A stretch of 35,052 bases of DNA from Streptococcus sp. HSISM1. Its GTDB lineage: Bacteria; Bacillota; Bacilli; Lactobacillales; Streptococcaceae. The stretch spans positions 349,678 to 384,729 of the forward strand of contig NZ_CM002128.1 of NCBI RefSeq assembly GCF_000448565.1, written 5' to 3'. Of this stretch, positions 18,015-26,666 are shown one piece after another. The notes beneath the pieces were generated by a model. The model saw only the letters and a program-made list of their open reading frames with translations. It had not been told where the DNA came from and did no database searches. A program made the position numbers and the translations under genes. Numbering within the stretch: the stretch's first letter is position 1; each line of letters begins with the position of its first letter.

Positions 18015-18446
18015 ATGACAGATCAACAGAAAAATCCTGAAGTAGATAAAGAAAAAGAGGCATTCGTTTCAGATGAAAGTCTTCTTCCTAACAATGAAAT
18101 GAAGCCAGAAAAGAGAGTTGGGACTTCTGCAATACTTTCTTTTGCCCTGTTCATAGCCATCGCTTATACAGTTTTACTTTTATTAGGTCTCTTTTCAATG
18201 GGAGCGTGGGCTGGTGGCTTTTTATACTTTTTGGGAATCCATATGATTAGCTTTGTGATTGCAACTATCCTGCTTTGGAATGGAAATGTGAATGGCAATA
18301 AAGCAACTCTTTATATAGCAGCAGCTATTTATGTTTTTTCATTTATTGCTGCGGGTGATCCGGATTGGCTGATTAATCATATACCACCGCTTGTGGTAGG
18401 AGTGATGGTATTGATTGGAACTGTATTGTTAAAAAATGAAGAGTGA
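18015..18446 (+). CDS. Four-helix membrane protein, paralogue B, unknown function
   Basis: A 143-residue protein, the same length as paralogue A. A hydrophilic N-terminus of about 35 residues (NPEVDKEKEAFVSDE) is followed by four hydrophobic segments and the shared ending IATILLWNGNVNGNKATLY, PDWLINHIPPLVVGVMVLIGT and a charged tail. GGGAGAAAG precedes the ATG. A terminator follows nine bases after the stop. The shared features with A and C are the repeated ATILL-x2-G-x3-G-x-K turn and the W-x5-P-L-x2-G-x-LVLIG helix. The function is unknown. Confidence 0.75.
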   Translation: MTDQQKNPEVDKEKEAFVSDESLLPNNEMKPEKRVGTSAILSFALFIAIAYTVLLLLGLFSMGAWAGGFLYFLGIHMISFVIATILLWNGNVNGNKATLYIAAAIYVFSFIAAGDPDWLINHIPPLVVGVMVLIGTVLLKNEE

Positions 18447-18454
18447 TGATAGCA

Positions 18455-18481
18455 GGTAGGATGTTCAATCCTATCTTTTTT
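18455..18481 (+). terminator. Terminator after paralogue B
   Basis: The stem GGTAGGAT/ATCCTATC (one G-T pair) with a five-base loop is followed by six T. Confidence 0.75.
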
Positions 18482-18523
18482 ATTAATTCCTGAGAGTAAG
18501 CGAGGAAAACGATTACAAACTAT

Positions 18524-18531
18524 GTTATAAT
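18524..18531 (+). promoter_or_regulatory. Promoter of the third membrane paralogue
   Basis: TATAAT at 18526-18531, with a G two bases upstream (ATG-T-TATAAT), lies 51 bases before the ATG and after the terminator of paralogue B, so gene C is transcribed on its own. Confidence 0.5.
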
Positions 18532-18581
18532 TTAAATAAATGAATCGTTAAATACTTTTCTTAGAAAGCGGAGGAGAATCT

Positions 18582-19807
18582 ATGTCTAGAAAAAAATGGT
18601 ATGGTATACTGCTAATTCTTGAAGCAATTCTTTATCTTGTTTCTTATGGTAGTAGTCTAGTAGAGAGCTATAATGTCCAAAATTTAAATGGAAATACACC
18701 ACTGTTCACTGTCTCTAGTATTTTTTCTATATGGAATGGAATGATTATTTGCTGGGTAATTTGGAGAATCATGAAGCAGCGTTTAAATGTTGAAGGATTG
18801 ATAGCTGCTCTTCTCCTCTCAATTACCCAACTACTGATGTTTTTTTACCACCTTTCTCCCCAACAAATCTGATGAACATTTCCTTTGTGCTAAATATCAT
18901 TTGTTTAATATGGATTTGCCTGCTTATAAAGAATGTAGAAATGAGGGAGCTTTTAAACAATTGGAAAAGTAAAGATGGTTGGAAATCATCGATAGCTTAT
19001 TTAGTACTATTTGTTGCCTCTACAAATATTTCTCCACTATTTATATTGATTGGTATGGATAGAACGAGTGATATTTACGCTTTTACACTTCGATACATTT
19101 TAATGGAGTTATTTATTCTACTTCTGATTAATGTTATGATCACAAGTACAAGTGAGAAACTTCAGAAAGTATTTTCTCTCTTGCTCATTTTATCTTCTCT
19201 TGTTGTGATAGGTGCAGTATACTCTTTCATCTCTCGTATAAGCTTTTACGGTCTCTTTTATCTTCTCCTATCGATTTATATTGTTTGTCGTGTTTTTGGT
19301 TTGCTTGAGAAAGTTGCAGTTAGCTGGGAGTCCAAGGTGAAAGTACAAGATCTATCATCTATTGACACTAAACCAGAGATGGCGGACTCTCAAGTAGAAG
19401 GAGACATAGATGTAAACGATCAGTTGAATGCTGATATACGATCAAACAATGATGAAGAAAATTCGCCAAAAAGAATTATTCTTCAGTCGCCTTGGTTATG
19501 GAGCGCACTTATAATAGTAGTCTGTCACCTTGGTATTATGATTTTTCCTTTATTTTTAGGAAACCCCATGTATCTACTGATCTTATATATTGGTGCCATC
19601 CATTATATTTGTTTTATGATTGCGACTATATTACTTTTCATAGGTATGAGAAAAGGAAGTAAAGGACTCCTAAATGCGGCAGCTATCTCATTTATTATTT
19701 CCATTATAGGTACGCTAGATCCTTATTGGACAGGTCCAAATATTTTATCCTTGGTTTTAGGAGTCCTGGTATTTATTGGAGGTATATTATTTAAAAATGG
19801 AGACTGA
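18582..19807 (+). pseudogene. Large membrane protein, paralogue C, split by one missing T
   Basis: Two adjacent reading frames look like one gene. The first (18582-18872, GGAGGAG before its ATG) encodes about three helices and stops at TGA 18870-18872. The second frame starts at ATG 18872 with no ribosome site. At the seven-T run 18840-18846, one more T joins them as MFFLPPFSPTNLMNISFV, which makes a continuous 408-residue protein. It has roughly eight to ten helices, a hydrophilic loop near residues 250-300, and a C-terminal copy of the domain seen in paralogues A and B (IATILLFIGMRKGSKGLL, LVLGVLVFIGGILF). The alternative is two coupled genes, but the missing RBS argues against it. Confidence 0.7.
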
Positions 19808-19858
19808 GTAAAGTAGATAGGGTTGAAAATTTTTAAAGAACTGTTATCATTTAAGTAG

Positions 19859-19906
19859 ATGGTAGGTTTTCGAGTACCCATCGGTACGCGGACGCCTACC
19901 ATTTTT
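19859..19906. terminator. Bidirectional terminator after paralogue C
   Basis: ATGGTAGG (19859-19866) pairs with CCTACCAT (19895-19902), with an inner GTACC/GGTAC hairpin, and is followed by TTTT on the plus strand. Confidence 0.65.
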
Positions 19907-19913
19907 GAAGATA

Positions 19914-19937
19914 AAAAAAGCACCGTGTGAGGGTGCT
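19914..19937 (-). terminator. Minus-strand terminator without an obvious gene
   Basis: AGCACC/GGTGCT (19919-19937) is followed on the minus strand by a tract of T (plus-strand A run 19913-19919). No minus-strand gene is present upstream of it in this window. Confidence 0.5.
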
Positions 19938-19969
19938 AGATCTTGCCTGCTGAACTCGTCAATTGATAG

Positions 19970-19990
19970 ATACCCTAAGGGGTATTTTTT
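19970..19990 (+). terminator. Terminator hairpin before metK
   Basis: ATACCC/GGGTAT with a four-base loop and six T. Together with the two hairpins before it, it fills part of the 400-base spacer 19808-20206. The stretch 19991-20105 shows nothing I can name. Confidence 0.65.
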
Positions 19991-20107
19991 GTGAACTTTT
20001 TAGGAACTTTGAGGACTGTTTAAGTCAGTTTAACTGGGTATTGCATAGACCGAAAAAGCTGATTTAATGGGCTTTTTGAAAAATCATTTTCCATATCATA
20101 TGTAATG

Positions 20108-20116
20108 TGTTATAAT
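20108..20116 (+). promoter_or_regulatory. Promoter of metK
   Basis: An extended -10 TGT-TATAAT (20108-20116) stands 13 bases before the riboswitch. The -35 region is weak (TTTCCA near 20088). Confidence 0.7.
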
Positions 20117-20128
20117 GAAGTGTTATAT

Positions 20129-20200
20129 GGTCCCGATAAGGTGGTAGAAATCTTCTATCAGTACTTTGTAACTCTATAACAATATTTTTTAAGGGGGGAC
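20129..20200 (+). ncRNA. S_MK box (SAM-III) riboswitch
   Basis: The leader reads GGTCCCGATAAGGTGG, a small hairpin (GGTAGAAATCTTCTATC), TTTGTAAC and, after a variable A+T-rich loop, AAGGGGGGAC. GTCCC (20130-20134) can pair with GGGGAC (20195-20200), which is part of the metK Shine-Dalgarno sequence. This is the layout of the S_MK box of Lactobacillales, where SAM binding locks the SD into the pairing and stops translation of SAM synthetase. The elements are visible; ligand binding is from family knowledge. Confidence 0.85.
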
Positions 20201-20206
20201 ATTTTT

Positions 20207-21397
20207 ATGTCAGAACGTAAACTTTTCACGTCTGAATCAGTATCTGAGGGGCATCCAGATAAGATTGCAGACCAAATTTCAGATGCTATTTTAGATGCTA
20301 TTTTAGAGCAAGATCCAGAAGCTCACGTGGCTGCCGAAACAGCTGTTTATACTGGTTCCGTGCATGTCTTTGGTGAGATTTCAACGACTGCTTATGTGGA
20401 TATTAACCGTGTGGTTCGTGATACCATTGCAGAGATTGGGTATACCAATACGGAATATGGATTCTCAGCTGAAACTGTAGGAGTACACCCATCTTTGGTG
20501 GAACAATCTCCTGATATTGCCCAAGGGGTTAATGAAGCCTTGGAAGTTCGTGGGAATGCAGATCAAGATCCACTTGATTTGATCGGAGCAGGAGACCAAG
20601 GTCTCATGTTTGGTTTTGCAGTGGATGAAACAGAAGAACTCATGCCATTGCCGATTTCACTCAGCCACAAGTTGGTTCGTCGTTTGGCTGAACTTCGTAA
20701 GTCTGGGGAAATTAGCTATCTTCGTCCAGATGCCAAGTCACAAGTTACTGTTGAGTACGATGAAAATGACCGCCCAGTGCGTGTGGATACGGTGGTTATT
20801 TCAACCCAACATGATCCAGATGTCAGCAATGAACAAATCCACGAAGATGTGATTAACAAGGTCATCAAAGAAGTGATTCCAGCTTCTTATCTAGATGAGG
20901 AGACTAAATTCTTCATCAACCCAACAGGTCGCTTTGTTATTGGTGGGCCTCAAGGGGATTCCGGTTTGACAGGTCGTAAGATCATCGTGGATACTTATGG
21001 TGGTTATTCACGTCACGGTGGTGGTGCCTTCTCTGGTAAGGATGCCACTAAGGTAGACCGTTCCGCTTCTTATGCAGCTCGCTATATTGCCAAGAACATC
21101 GTGGCAGCAGGTCTTGCTAAGAAGGCAGAAGTGCAATTGGCTTATGCCATTGGGGTAGCTCAACCTGTCTCTGTTCGGATCGATACCTTTGGTACTGGAA
21201 CAGTCGCTGAAAGTAAGCTTGAAAAAGCAGCACGTGAGCTCTTTGATCTTCGTCCTGCAGGGATTATCCAAATGCTGGATTTGAAACGTCCAATCTATCG
21301 TCAAACAGCGGCTTATGGCCATATGGGACGAACAGATATTGACCTTCCATGGGAACATTTGGACAAGGTAGAAGCCTTGAAAGAAGCTGTAAAATAA
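20207..21397 (+). CDS. metK: S-adenosylmethionine synthetase
   Basis: A 396-residue cytoplasmic enzyme that makes SAM from methionine and ATP. Diagnostic sequences are SEGHPDK at residues 13-19, [10 protein letters not shown], and the loop [16 protein letters not shown]. Length is normal for the family. GGGGGGAC lies six bases before the ATG and doubles as the regulatory arm of the S_MK riboswitch. The gene stands alone between a promoter and a terminator. Confidence 0.98.
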   Translation: MSERKLFTSESVSEGHPDKIADQISDAILDAILEQDPEAHVAAETAVYTGSVHVFGEISTTAYVDINRVVRDTIAEIGYTNTEYGFSAETVGVHPSLVEQSPDIAQGVNEALEVRGNADQDPLDLIGAGDQGLMFGFAVDETEELMPLPISLSHKLVRRLAELRKSGEISYLRPDAKSQVTVEYDENDRPVRVDTVVISTQHDPDVSNEQIHEDVINKVIKEVIPASYLDEETKFFINPTGRFVIGGPQGDSGLTGRKIIVDTYGGYSRHGGGAFSGKDATKVDRSASYAARYIAKNIVAAGLAKKAEVQLAYAIGVAQPVSVRIDTFGTGTVAESKLEKAARELFDLRPAGIIQMLDLKRPIYRQTAAYGHMGRTDIDLPWEHLDKVEALKEAVK

Positions 21398-21413
21398 TTA
21401 GTTGAAATGGAAA

Positions 21414-21444
21414 AGTTAGGGTCAAGTTGATCCTAGCTTTTTTT
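21414..21444 (+). terminator. Terminator of metK
   Basis: The imperfect stem AGTTAGGGTCAA/TTGATCCTAGCT is followed by seven T. Confidence 0.75.
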
Positions 21445-21484
21445 CGTTTGAAAATTCCTACAGATGGAAAAATAGGTCAATCTG

Positions 21485-21493
21485 TGGTATAAT
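21485..21493 (+). promoter_or_regulatory. Promoter of murA
   Basis: An extended -10 TGG-TATAAT (21485-21493) lies about 95 bases before the expected murA start. Confidence 0.6.
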
Positions 21494-21588
21494 AGATGCA
21501 GTATTTTGAATACGTTGTCCCTTTTATTTCCGTTACAAAAAACGATAGTAAAAGGAAAAAGACTTGAAAGAGCTAATAAATTATTAAG

Positions 21589-22847
21589 ATGAAAAAATTG
21601 TAATAAATGGTGGTCGCCCTCTAAAAGGAGAGGTGACCATTAGTGGTGCAAAAAATAGTGTAGTAGCCCTGATTCCGGCGACCATTCTGGCGGATGATAT
21701 CGTGACCCTTGATGGGGTACCGGATATCTCCGACGTGGCGAGCCTGATTGAAATCATGACCATCATGGGGGCTAAGATCGAGCGCAAAGAAGACAGTTTG
21801 ATTATTGATCCACGTGGGGTGAAGAATATGCCCATGCCATTTGGAAAGATCAACAGTCTGCGAGCTTCCTATTATTTCTATGGCAGCCTACTAGGACGCT
21901 ATGGTCAAGCAACGGTTGGACTGCCTGGTGGGTGTGACCTTGGACCACGTCCGATCGATTTGCATTTGAAGGCCTTTGAAGCAATGGGAGCCGCTATGAC
22001 CATGGATGGCTCTAGTATGAAACTTGCGACTAATGGCAAGCCTCTTCAAGGAGTTAACATCTACATGGATACTGTTAGTGTCGGTGCAACGATCAATACG
22101 ATTTTAGCAGCAGTCAAGGCTGAAGGTCGGACAGTGATCGAAAATGCGGCTCGAGAACCTGAAATTATCGATGTGGTAACCTTGCTCAACAACATGGGAG
22201 CCCATATTCGTGGAGCAGGAACGGATATCATTATCATTGATGGTGTTCAGAATTTGCATGGAACGAGACATCAAGTAATTCCAGATCGCATCGAAGCAGG
22301 AACCTATATTGCCCTTGCAGCTGCTATTGGAGAAGGTATCCAGATCAATAATGTCCTGTATGAGCATTTGGAGAGCTATATTGCCAAGTTAGAGGAAATG
22401 GGTGTGCGCATGACCATTTCTGAAGATAGTATCTTTGTAGAAAAGCAGACGGGCTTGAAGGCGATCCAGATTAAAACGTCTCCTTATCCTGGTTTTGCGA
22501 CTGATTTGCAACAACCGATCACACCTTTGCTCTTAACGGCTGCAGGACGTGGGCGCATTGTTGATACGATTTATGAAAAGCGGGTCAACCATGTACCAGA
22601 ATTGGCTAAAATGGGGGCCACCATTTCGACCTTGAACGACCACATTATTTATGAAGGGCCAAATCAATTGACAGGATCCAGTGTGAAAGCGACGGATCTT
22701 CGAGCTGGTGCGGCTTTAGTGATCGCAGGTCTCATGGCTTCTGGAACAACAGAAATTACAAATGTGGAATACATCCTTCGCGGGTATTCAGATATTATTC
22801 AAAAATTGACCCAACTTGGAGCAGATATCCAGTTGGTAGAGGAATAG
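21589..22847 (+). CDS. murA: UDP-GlcNAc 1-carboxyvinyltransferase (MurA), start region frame-broken
   Basis: The first committed enzyme of peptidoglycan synthesis, adding enolpyruvate to UDP-GlcNAc. The body has [15 protein letters not shown] (with the conserved Lys-Asn pair), [17 protein letters not shown] (catalytic-loop Cys), [13 protein letters not shown] and the C-terminal [11 protein letters not shown]. The true N-terminus [14 protein letters not shown] is encoded just upstream of the GTG at 21633, but in that frame no start codon exists and a stop lies at 21585. An ATG at 21589 is out of frame by one base at the six-A run 21592-21597 (ATG AAA AAA TTG TAA). Restoring one base gives exactly 419 residues, as in pneumococcal MurA. 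GTG 21633 would remove 15 conserved residues and has an unsuitable start context. Streptococci carry two MurA paralogues; I cannot say which this is with certainty. Confidence 0.9.
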
Positions 22848-22903
22848 TGACAGGGCTAGAGATCTGATAGTGGCAGCTGGATACACGAACAATGGAGTTT
22901 GAG

Positions 22904-23455
22904 ATGAATATTTGGACGCACTTAGCTGCCTATTCACTAATTGAAACACAAAGGTTGTATTTACGACCTTTTCTCTTTGAGGATGCGGGAGATTTTTATA
23001 AGATTGCTTCGAATCCTGAAAATTTACAATTTATCTTTCCTGCACAAGCCGATCTTGCTGAAACTCAATATGTACTAGCCAACTATTTCATGAAAAATCC
23101 CTTGGGGGTTTGGGCGATCTGTGATAAGGAAACCAATCAGATGATCGGTTCCATCAAGTTTGAAAAGTTGGATGAAATCAAGGGTGAAGCTGAGTTAGGC
23201 TACTTTTTACGCAAAGATTTTTGGGGGAAGGGCCTGATGACAGAAGCGGTCAAAGAGTTGGTCTATCTATCATTTGAAAAATTTCAACTGAAGGAGCTTA
23301 AGATTGTCACCCATGTTGAAAATGCAGGGAGTCAAAAGGTCGCTTTAAAGGCTGGCTTTCGTCTCTTTCGTCAATTCAAAGGGAGTGACCGCTATACGCG
23401 TAAAATGCGCGATTATTATGATTTCCGCCTAGGTAGAGGGGACTTCTATGAGTAA
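22904..23455 (+). CDS. GNAT-family N-acetyltransferase (RimJ-like)
   Basis: A 183-residue acetyltransferase. IETQRLYLRPFLFEDAGDFY at the start, IGSIKFEKL, then AELGYFLRKDFWGKGLMTEAVKEL (the acetyl-CoA pyrophosphate loop) and VENAGSQKVALKAGF are the standard GNAT motifs, closest to the RimJ/RimL type. The substrate is unknown. The ATG at 22904 follows GGAG at 22894-22897; ATG 22892 is in frame but lacks a site. It overlaps the next gene by 8 bases, so it is coupled to spxR. Confidence 0.85.
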   Translation: MNIWTHLAAYSLIETQRLYLRPFLFEDAGDFYKIASNPENLQFIFPAQADLAETQYVLANYFMKNPLGVWAICDKETNQMIGSIKFEKLDEIKGEAELGYFLRKDFWGKGLMTEAVKELVYLSFEKFQLKELKIVTHVENAGSQKVALKAGFRLFRQFKGSDRYTRKMRDYYDFRLGRGDFYE

Positions 23456-24725
23456 ACACCAAGAGATTTTAGACTATCTCGAAAAATTACCGATTGGAAA
23501 ACGGGTCAGTGTCCGCAGTATCTCCAATTTTTTGAATGTCAGTGATGGGACGGCCTATCGTGCCATTAAAGAAGCTGAAAATCAAGGAATTGTCGAAACG
23601 CGTCCTAGAAGCGGGACCATCCGTGTCAAATCGCAAAAAGCTGTACTAGAGCATTTGACCTATCGGGAAATTTTAGAAATCACCGGCTCTGAAATATTAG
23701 CAGGTGAAGAGGGACTCGAAAAAGAATTTAATAAATTTTATATTGGTGCCATGACGGAAAAGCACGTCCTAGACTATGTGTCTGAAGGTGGGCTTTTGAT
23801 CGTGGGTGACCGTACTAGCATCCAACGATTGGCTCTTAAACATGACAATGCGGTCTTAGTGACAGGTGGCTTTGAAGTGAGTGAGGATGTGATTGATCTG
23901 GCCAATCAGGTACAAATCCCAGTCATACGAACTTCACACGATACCTATACCGTCGCGACTATGATCAATAAGGCCTTGTCTAATATGCAGATCAAGACGG
24001 ATATCTTGACAGTCGAGCAGGTCTATCGGCCCTTCCATGAGTACGGCTATCTTTCTGAGACGGATACGGTCCGGGATTATTTAGATTTGGTTCGAAAGAA
24101 TCGCTTTAGTCGCTTTCCGGTTGTCAATCAGCACCAGATGGTAGTGGGCGTCGTAACCATGAGAGATGCTGGAGATAAGGCGCCTCAGACGACCCTTGAT
24201 AAGGTGATGTCACGGACCATTTTTACCACTAATTTGTCCACCAGCATTGCGACGATTAGCCAACGGATGATCGCTGAAGATTATGAAATGATTCCTGTTG
24301 TTCGTAATAACCAGACCTTGCTGGGTGTTATTACGCGTCGAGATGTCATGGATCGGATTAGCAAGGTGCAATTTTCGAGCTTACCAACCTTTAGTGAGCA
24401 GATTGGTCAAAAGATTCAGACAGAGAACGACCATTACCAATTCACAGTGGAACCGAGTATGCTGGAGAAAAGCGGTGTTTTGGCCAATGGGGTCATGATC
24501 GAAGTGCTGATGAAGGTTGTTCGCAAGATGATGCAACACAGTGGGCGTAGCTTGATTGTCGAACAGTTGATTATCAATTTTTTACAGGCTGTGCAGGTGG
24601 ATGACGTGATCCGTATTGAACCCCAACTTGTTCGGCGAACCAGACGTTCAGCCTTGGTTGATTTTAGCTTGTATTTAGATCTGCAGCTAGTCGCGAAAGC
24701 AACCATTACGATTAAGATTAATTAA
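23448..24725 (+). CDS. spxR: HTH-DRTGG-CBS-hotdog regulator (SpxR/YtoI type)
   Basis: A 425-residue four-part protein. Residues 1-60 are a GntR/HTH-like domain (VSVRSISNFLNVSDGTAYRAIKEAE), 75-185 a DRTGG-like domain, 190-305 a CBS pair (RFSRFPVVNQHQMVVGVVT; YEMIPVVRNNQTLLGVITRRD), and 315-425 a hotdog (thioesterase-fold) domain. This order is that of SpxR of S. pneumoniae, which influences spxB (pyruvate oxidase) expression and is thought to sense energy or metabolic state through its CBS/hotdog parts. The neighbourhood murA-GNAT-spxR-map resembles that in pneumococcus from memory. No signal or membrane segment is present. Confidence 0.8.
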   Translation: MSKHQEILDYLEKLPIGKRVSVRSISNFLNVSDGTAYRAIKEAENQGIVETRPRSGTIRVKSQKAVLEHLTYREILEITGSEILAGEEGLEKEFNKFYIGAMTEKHVLDYVSEGGLLIVGDRTSIQRLALKHDNAVLVTGGFEVSEDVIDLANQVQIPVIRTSHDTYTVATMINKALSNMQIKTDILTVEQVYRPFHEYGYLSETDTVRDYLDLVRKNRFSRFPVVNQHQMVVGVVTMRDAGDKAPQTTLDKVMSRTIFTTNLSTSIATISQRMIAEDYEMIPVVRNNQTLLGVITRRDVMDRISKVQFSSLPTFSEQIGQKIQTENDHYQFTVEPSMLEKSGVLANGVMIEVLMKVVRKMMQHSGRSLIVEQLIINFLQAVQVDDVIRIEPQLVRRTRRSALVDFSLYLDLQLVAKATITIKIN

Positions 24726-24745
24726 ACAAAAGAAATGAGGAGACA

Positions 24746-25606
24746 ATGATTACATTAAAATCACAACGTGAAATTGAAGCCATGGATCGTGCAGGAGATT
24801 TCCTTGCCAGCATCCATATTGGATTACGTGACTTGATCAAGCCAGGGCTTGACCTATGGGAAGTAGAAGAATATGTCCGTCGTCGCTGTAAAGAAGCCAA
24901 TGTCTTGCCGCTTCAAATCGGTGTAGAAGGTAGTCTCATGGACTATCCTTATGCGACTTGCTGTGGTTTGAATGACGAAGTAGCCCATGCTTTTCCACGT
25001 CACGTCATTCTCAAAGATGGGGATCTCCTCAAGGTAGACATGGTCTTGTCAGAACCGCTTGATAAGTCTGTTTTGGATGTATCGAAATTAGATTTTGATA
25101 ATGTAGCGCAAGTCAAGAAATACACGGAGTCTTATAGTGGTGGCTTGGCGGACTCTTGCTGGGCTTATGCGGTTGGAAATGTTTCGCAAGAAGTCAAAGA
25201 TTTGATGGACGTGACCAAAGAATGTCTCTATAAGGGAATTGAGAAAGCGGTCGTTGGCAATCGCTTGGGAGATATTGGTGCAGCGATTCAAGAGTATGCA
25301 GAAAGCAAAGGCTATGGCGTGGTGCGTGATTTGGTCGGACACGGTGTCGGGCCTACCATGCATGAAGAACCAATGGTCCCGCATTATGGTCGTGCTGGAC
25401 GCGGTCTTCGCTTACGTGAAGGGATGGTCTTGACGATTGAGCCAATGATTAATACCGGTACTTGGGAGATTGATACAGATATGGAAACTGGTTGGGCCCA
25501 TAAGACCCTCGACGGTGGCCTTTCTTGTCAATACGAGCATCAATTTGTGATTACAAAAGATGGTCCAGTGATCTTGACTAGTCAAGGTGAAGAAGGAACA
25601 TACTAA
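24746..25606 (+). CDS. map: Methionine aminopeptidase, streptococcal insert type
   Basis: A 286-residue metalloenzyme that removes the initiator methionine. The metal and active-site segments are visible as GLNDEVAHAFP, DLLKVDMVL, GHGVGPTMHEEP, TIEPM and YEHQFVIT. Between the first metal ligands it carries an insert of about 27 residues (around KSVLDVSKLDFDNVAQVKKY) known from streptococcal type I enzymes. GAGGAG precedes the ATG. It follows spxR by 20 bases and is probably in the same transcript. Confidence 0.95.
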   Translation: MITLKSQREIEAMDRAGDFLASIHIGLRDLIKPGLDLWEVEEYVRRRCKEANVLPLQIGVEGSLMDYPYATCCGLNDEVAHAFPRHVILKDGDLLKVDMVLSEPLDKSVLDVSKLDFDNVAQVKKYTESYSGGLADSCWAYAVGNVSQEVKDLMDVTKECLYKGIEKAVVGNRLGDIGAAIQEYAESKGYGVVRDLVGHGVGPTMHEEPMVPHYGRAGRGLRLREGMVLTIEPMINTGTWEIDTDMETGWAHKTLDGGLSCQYEHQFVITKDGPVILTSQGEEGTY

Positions 25607-25688
25607 AACTAGAGAGGAAAGAATGGAGCTGAAGGCAAGTGTCTGGTTTCGCTCTTTGCTCTTTTTTAGTAAAATGGGGAGGTGACGA

Positions 25689-26660
25689 ATGAAAAAGGTC
25701 CTACAAAAAGTACTGGGACAGCCATTTATAAAGGGCTTCGTGCGGTTTTATCAGAGTGCAGAGTCTGACATCACTAGCATTGCGGTGGCCTATTATTTGC
25801 TGATCTCCATTTTCCCTTTGATGCTGATTGCAGCCAATATTTTACCCTACTTTCATATTCGTCCCACTCAGATTCTTTTAAGCTTACAAAAAGTCTTGCC
25901 AGCCTCCTTATATCGAATAGTGGCACAGATGATTTCGAGTGTCTTGACCAAACCTTCGACAGGCTTACTGAGTTTCTCGATTATTTCTGCTTTGTGGATC
26001 TTCTCTCAGAGCATTGCCTACCTCCAAAAAGCCTATAACAAGAGTTATGGGGTGGAAAAGGAGCGTGGTATTATCTGGGGGCGACTCTTTAGCTTCCTGA
26101 TCAGTTTTGCCTTGCAGGGCTTGTTTGGACTCTCGCTGATCCTTTCCATGTTTGGGAAAATGATCGTTCGTTATCTCTATCGGACCTTTTCATTTGATCG
26201 GACGATTTATGTACGTTTACTGAATTTGACAGAGCCGACCATCTACCTCTTACTTTTTGTCAGTCTGGTCTTGCTCTATTACACCCTTCCAAATGTCAAA
26301 ATTCCAAAATTTAGATATGTATTGCCAGGGGCGACCTTTGTTGTTGCTGTCCTGTATGCGATCTTGAATATCTTTTGGAAATATGTGGATCGTTATGTGA
26401 GTCATTTCTTAGATGCTCGTTTCTTCGGTTCTGTCGTCCTAGCGGTCATTATGTTCTGGTTCATCTTGGTAGCTAAAATCATGATTATTGGTTGTATTTT
26501 AAACGCCAGTATCCAGTTTGCTAGAGAAGCCAAGTTCCAAACGCGCAATGGAGAAATTGTCTCCAAATTAAAAACGGAAGAAGTAGCTTTTCGGCATAAA
26601 GAAGCTTCACAAACATTAAAGCGACGGTTACGCTTGAGAAAAAAAGATAAAATAGAATAA
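25689..26660 (+). CDS. YihY/BrkB-family membrane protein
   Basis: A 323-residue protein with six hydrophobic helices, matching the YihY/BrkB (once called RNase BN) family. ESDITSIAVAYYLLISIFPL near residue 28 is the family's first helix signature, and LPGATFVVAVLYAILNIFWKY is in the second half. The basic tail (RRLRLRKKDK) is cytoplasmic. GGGGAGGTG precedes the ATG. The function is unsettled; the RNase BN assignment has been disproved for the family. It follows map by 82 bases with a possible weak promoter between. Confidence 0.85.
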   Translation: MKKVLQKVLGQPFIKGFVRFYQSAESDITSIAVAYYLLISIFPLMLIAANILPYFHIRPTQILLSLQKVLPASLYRIVAQMISSVLTKPSTGLLSFSIISALWIFSQSIAYLQKAYNKSYGVEKERGIIWGRLFSFLISFALQGLFGLSLILSMFGKMIVRYLYRTFSFDRTIYVRLLNLTEPTIYLLLFVSLVLLYYTLPNVKIPKFRYVLPGATFVVAVLYAILNIFWKYVDRYVSHFLDARFFGSVVLAVIMFWFILVAKIMIIGCILNASIQFAREAKFQTRNGEIVSKLKTEEVAFRHKEASQTLKRRLRLRKKDKIE

Positions 26661-26666
26661 GGGATA

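Noticed and set aside
18872-18874. ATG 18872 as an independent gene start
   Set aside because: It has no ribosome site, overlaps the stop, and a one-T correction gives a smooth fusion.
21633-21635. GTG as the murA start
   Set aside because: Conserved MurA residues [13 protein letters not shown] are encoded just upstream in the same frame, and the restored length of 419 is exact.
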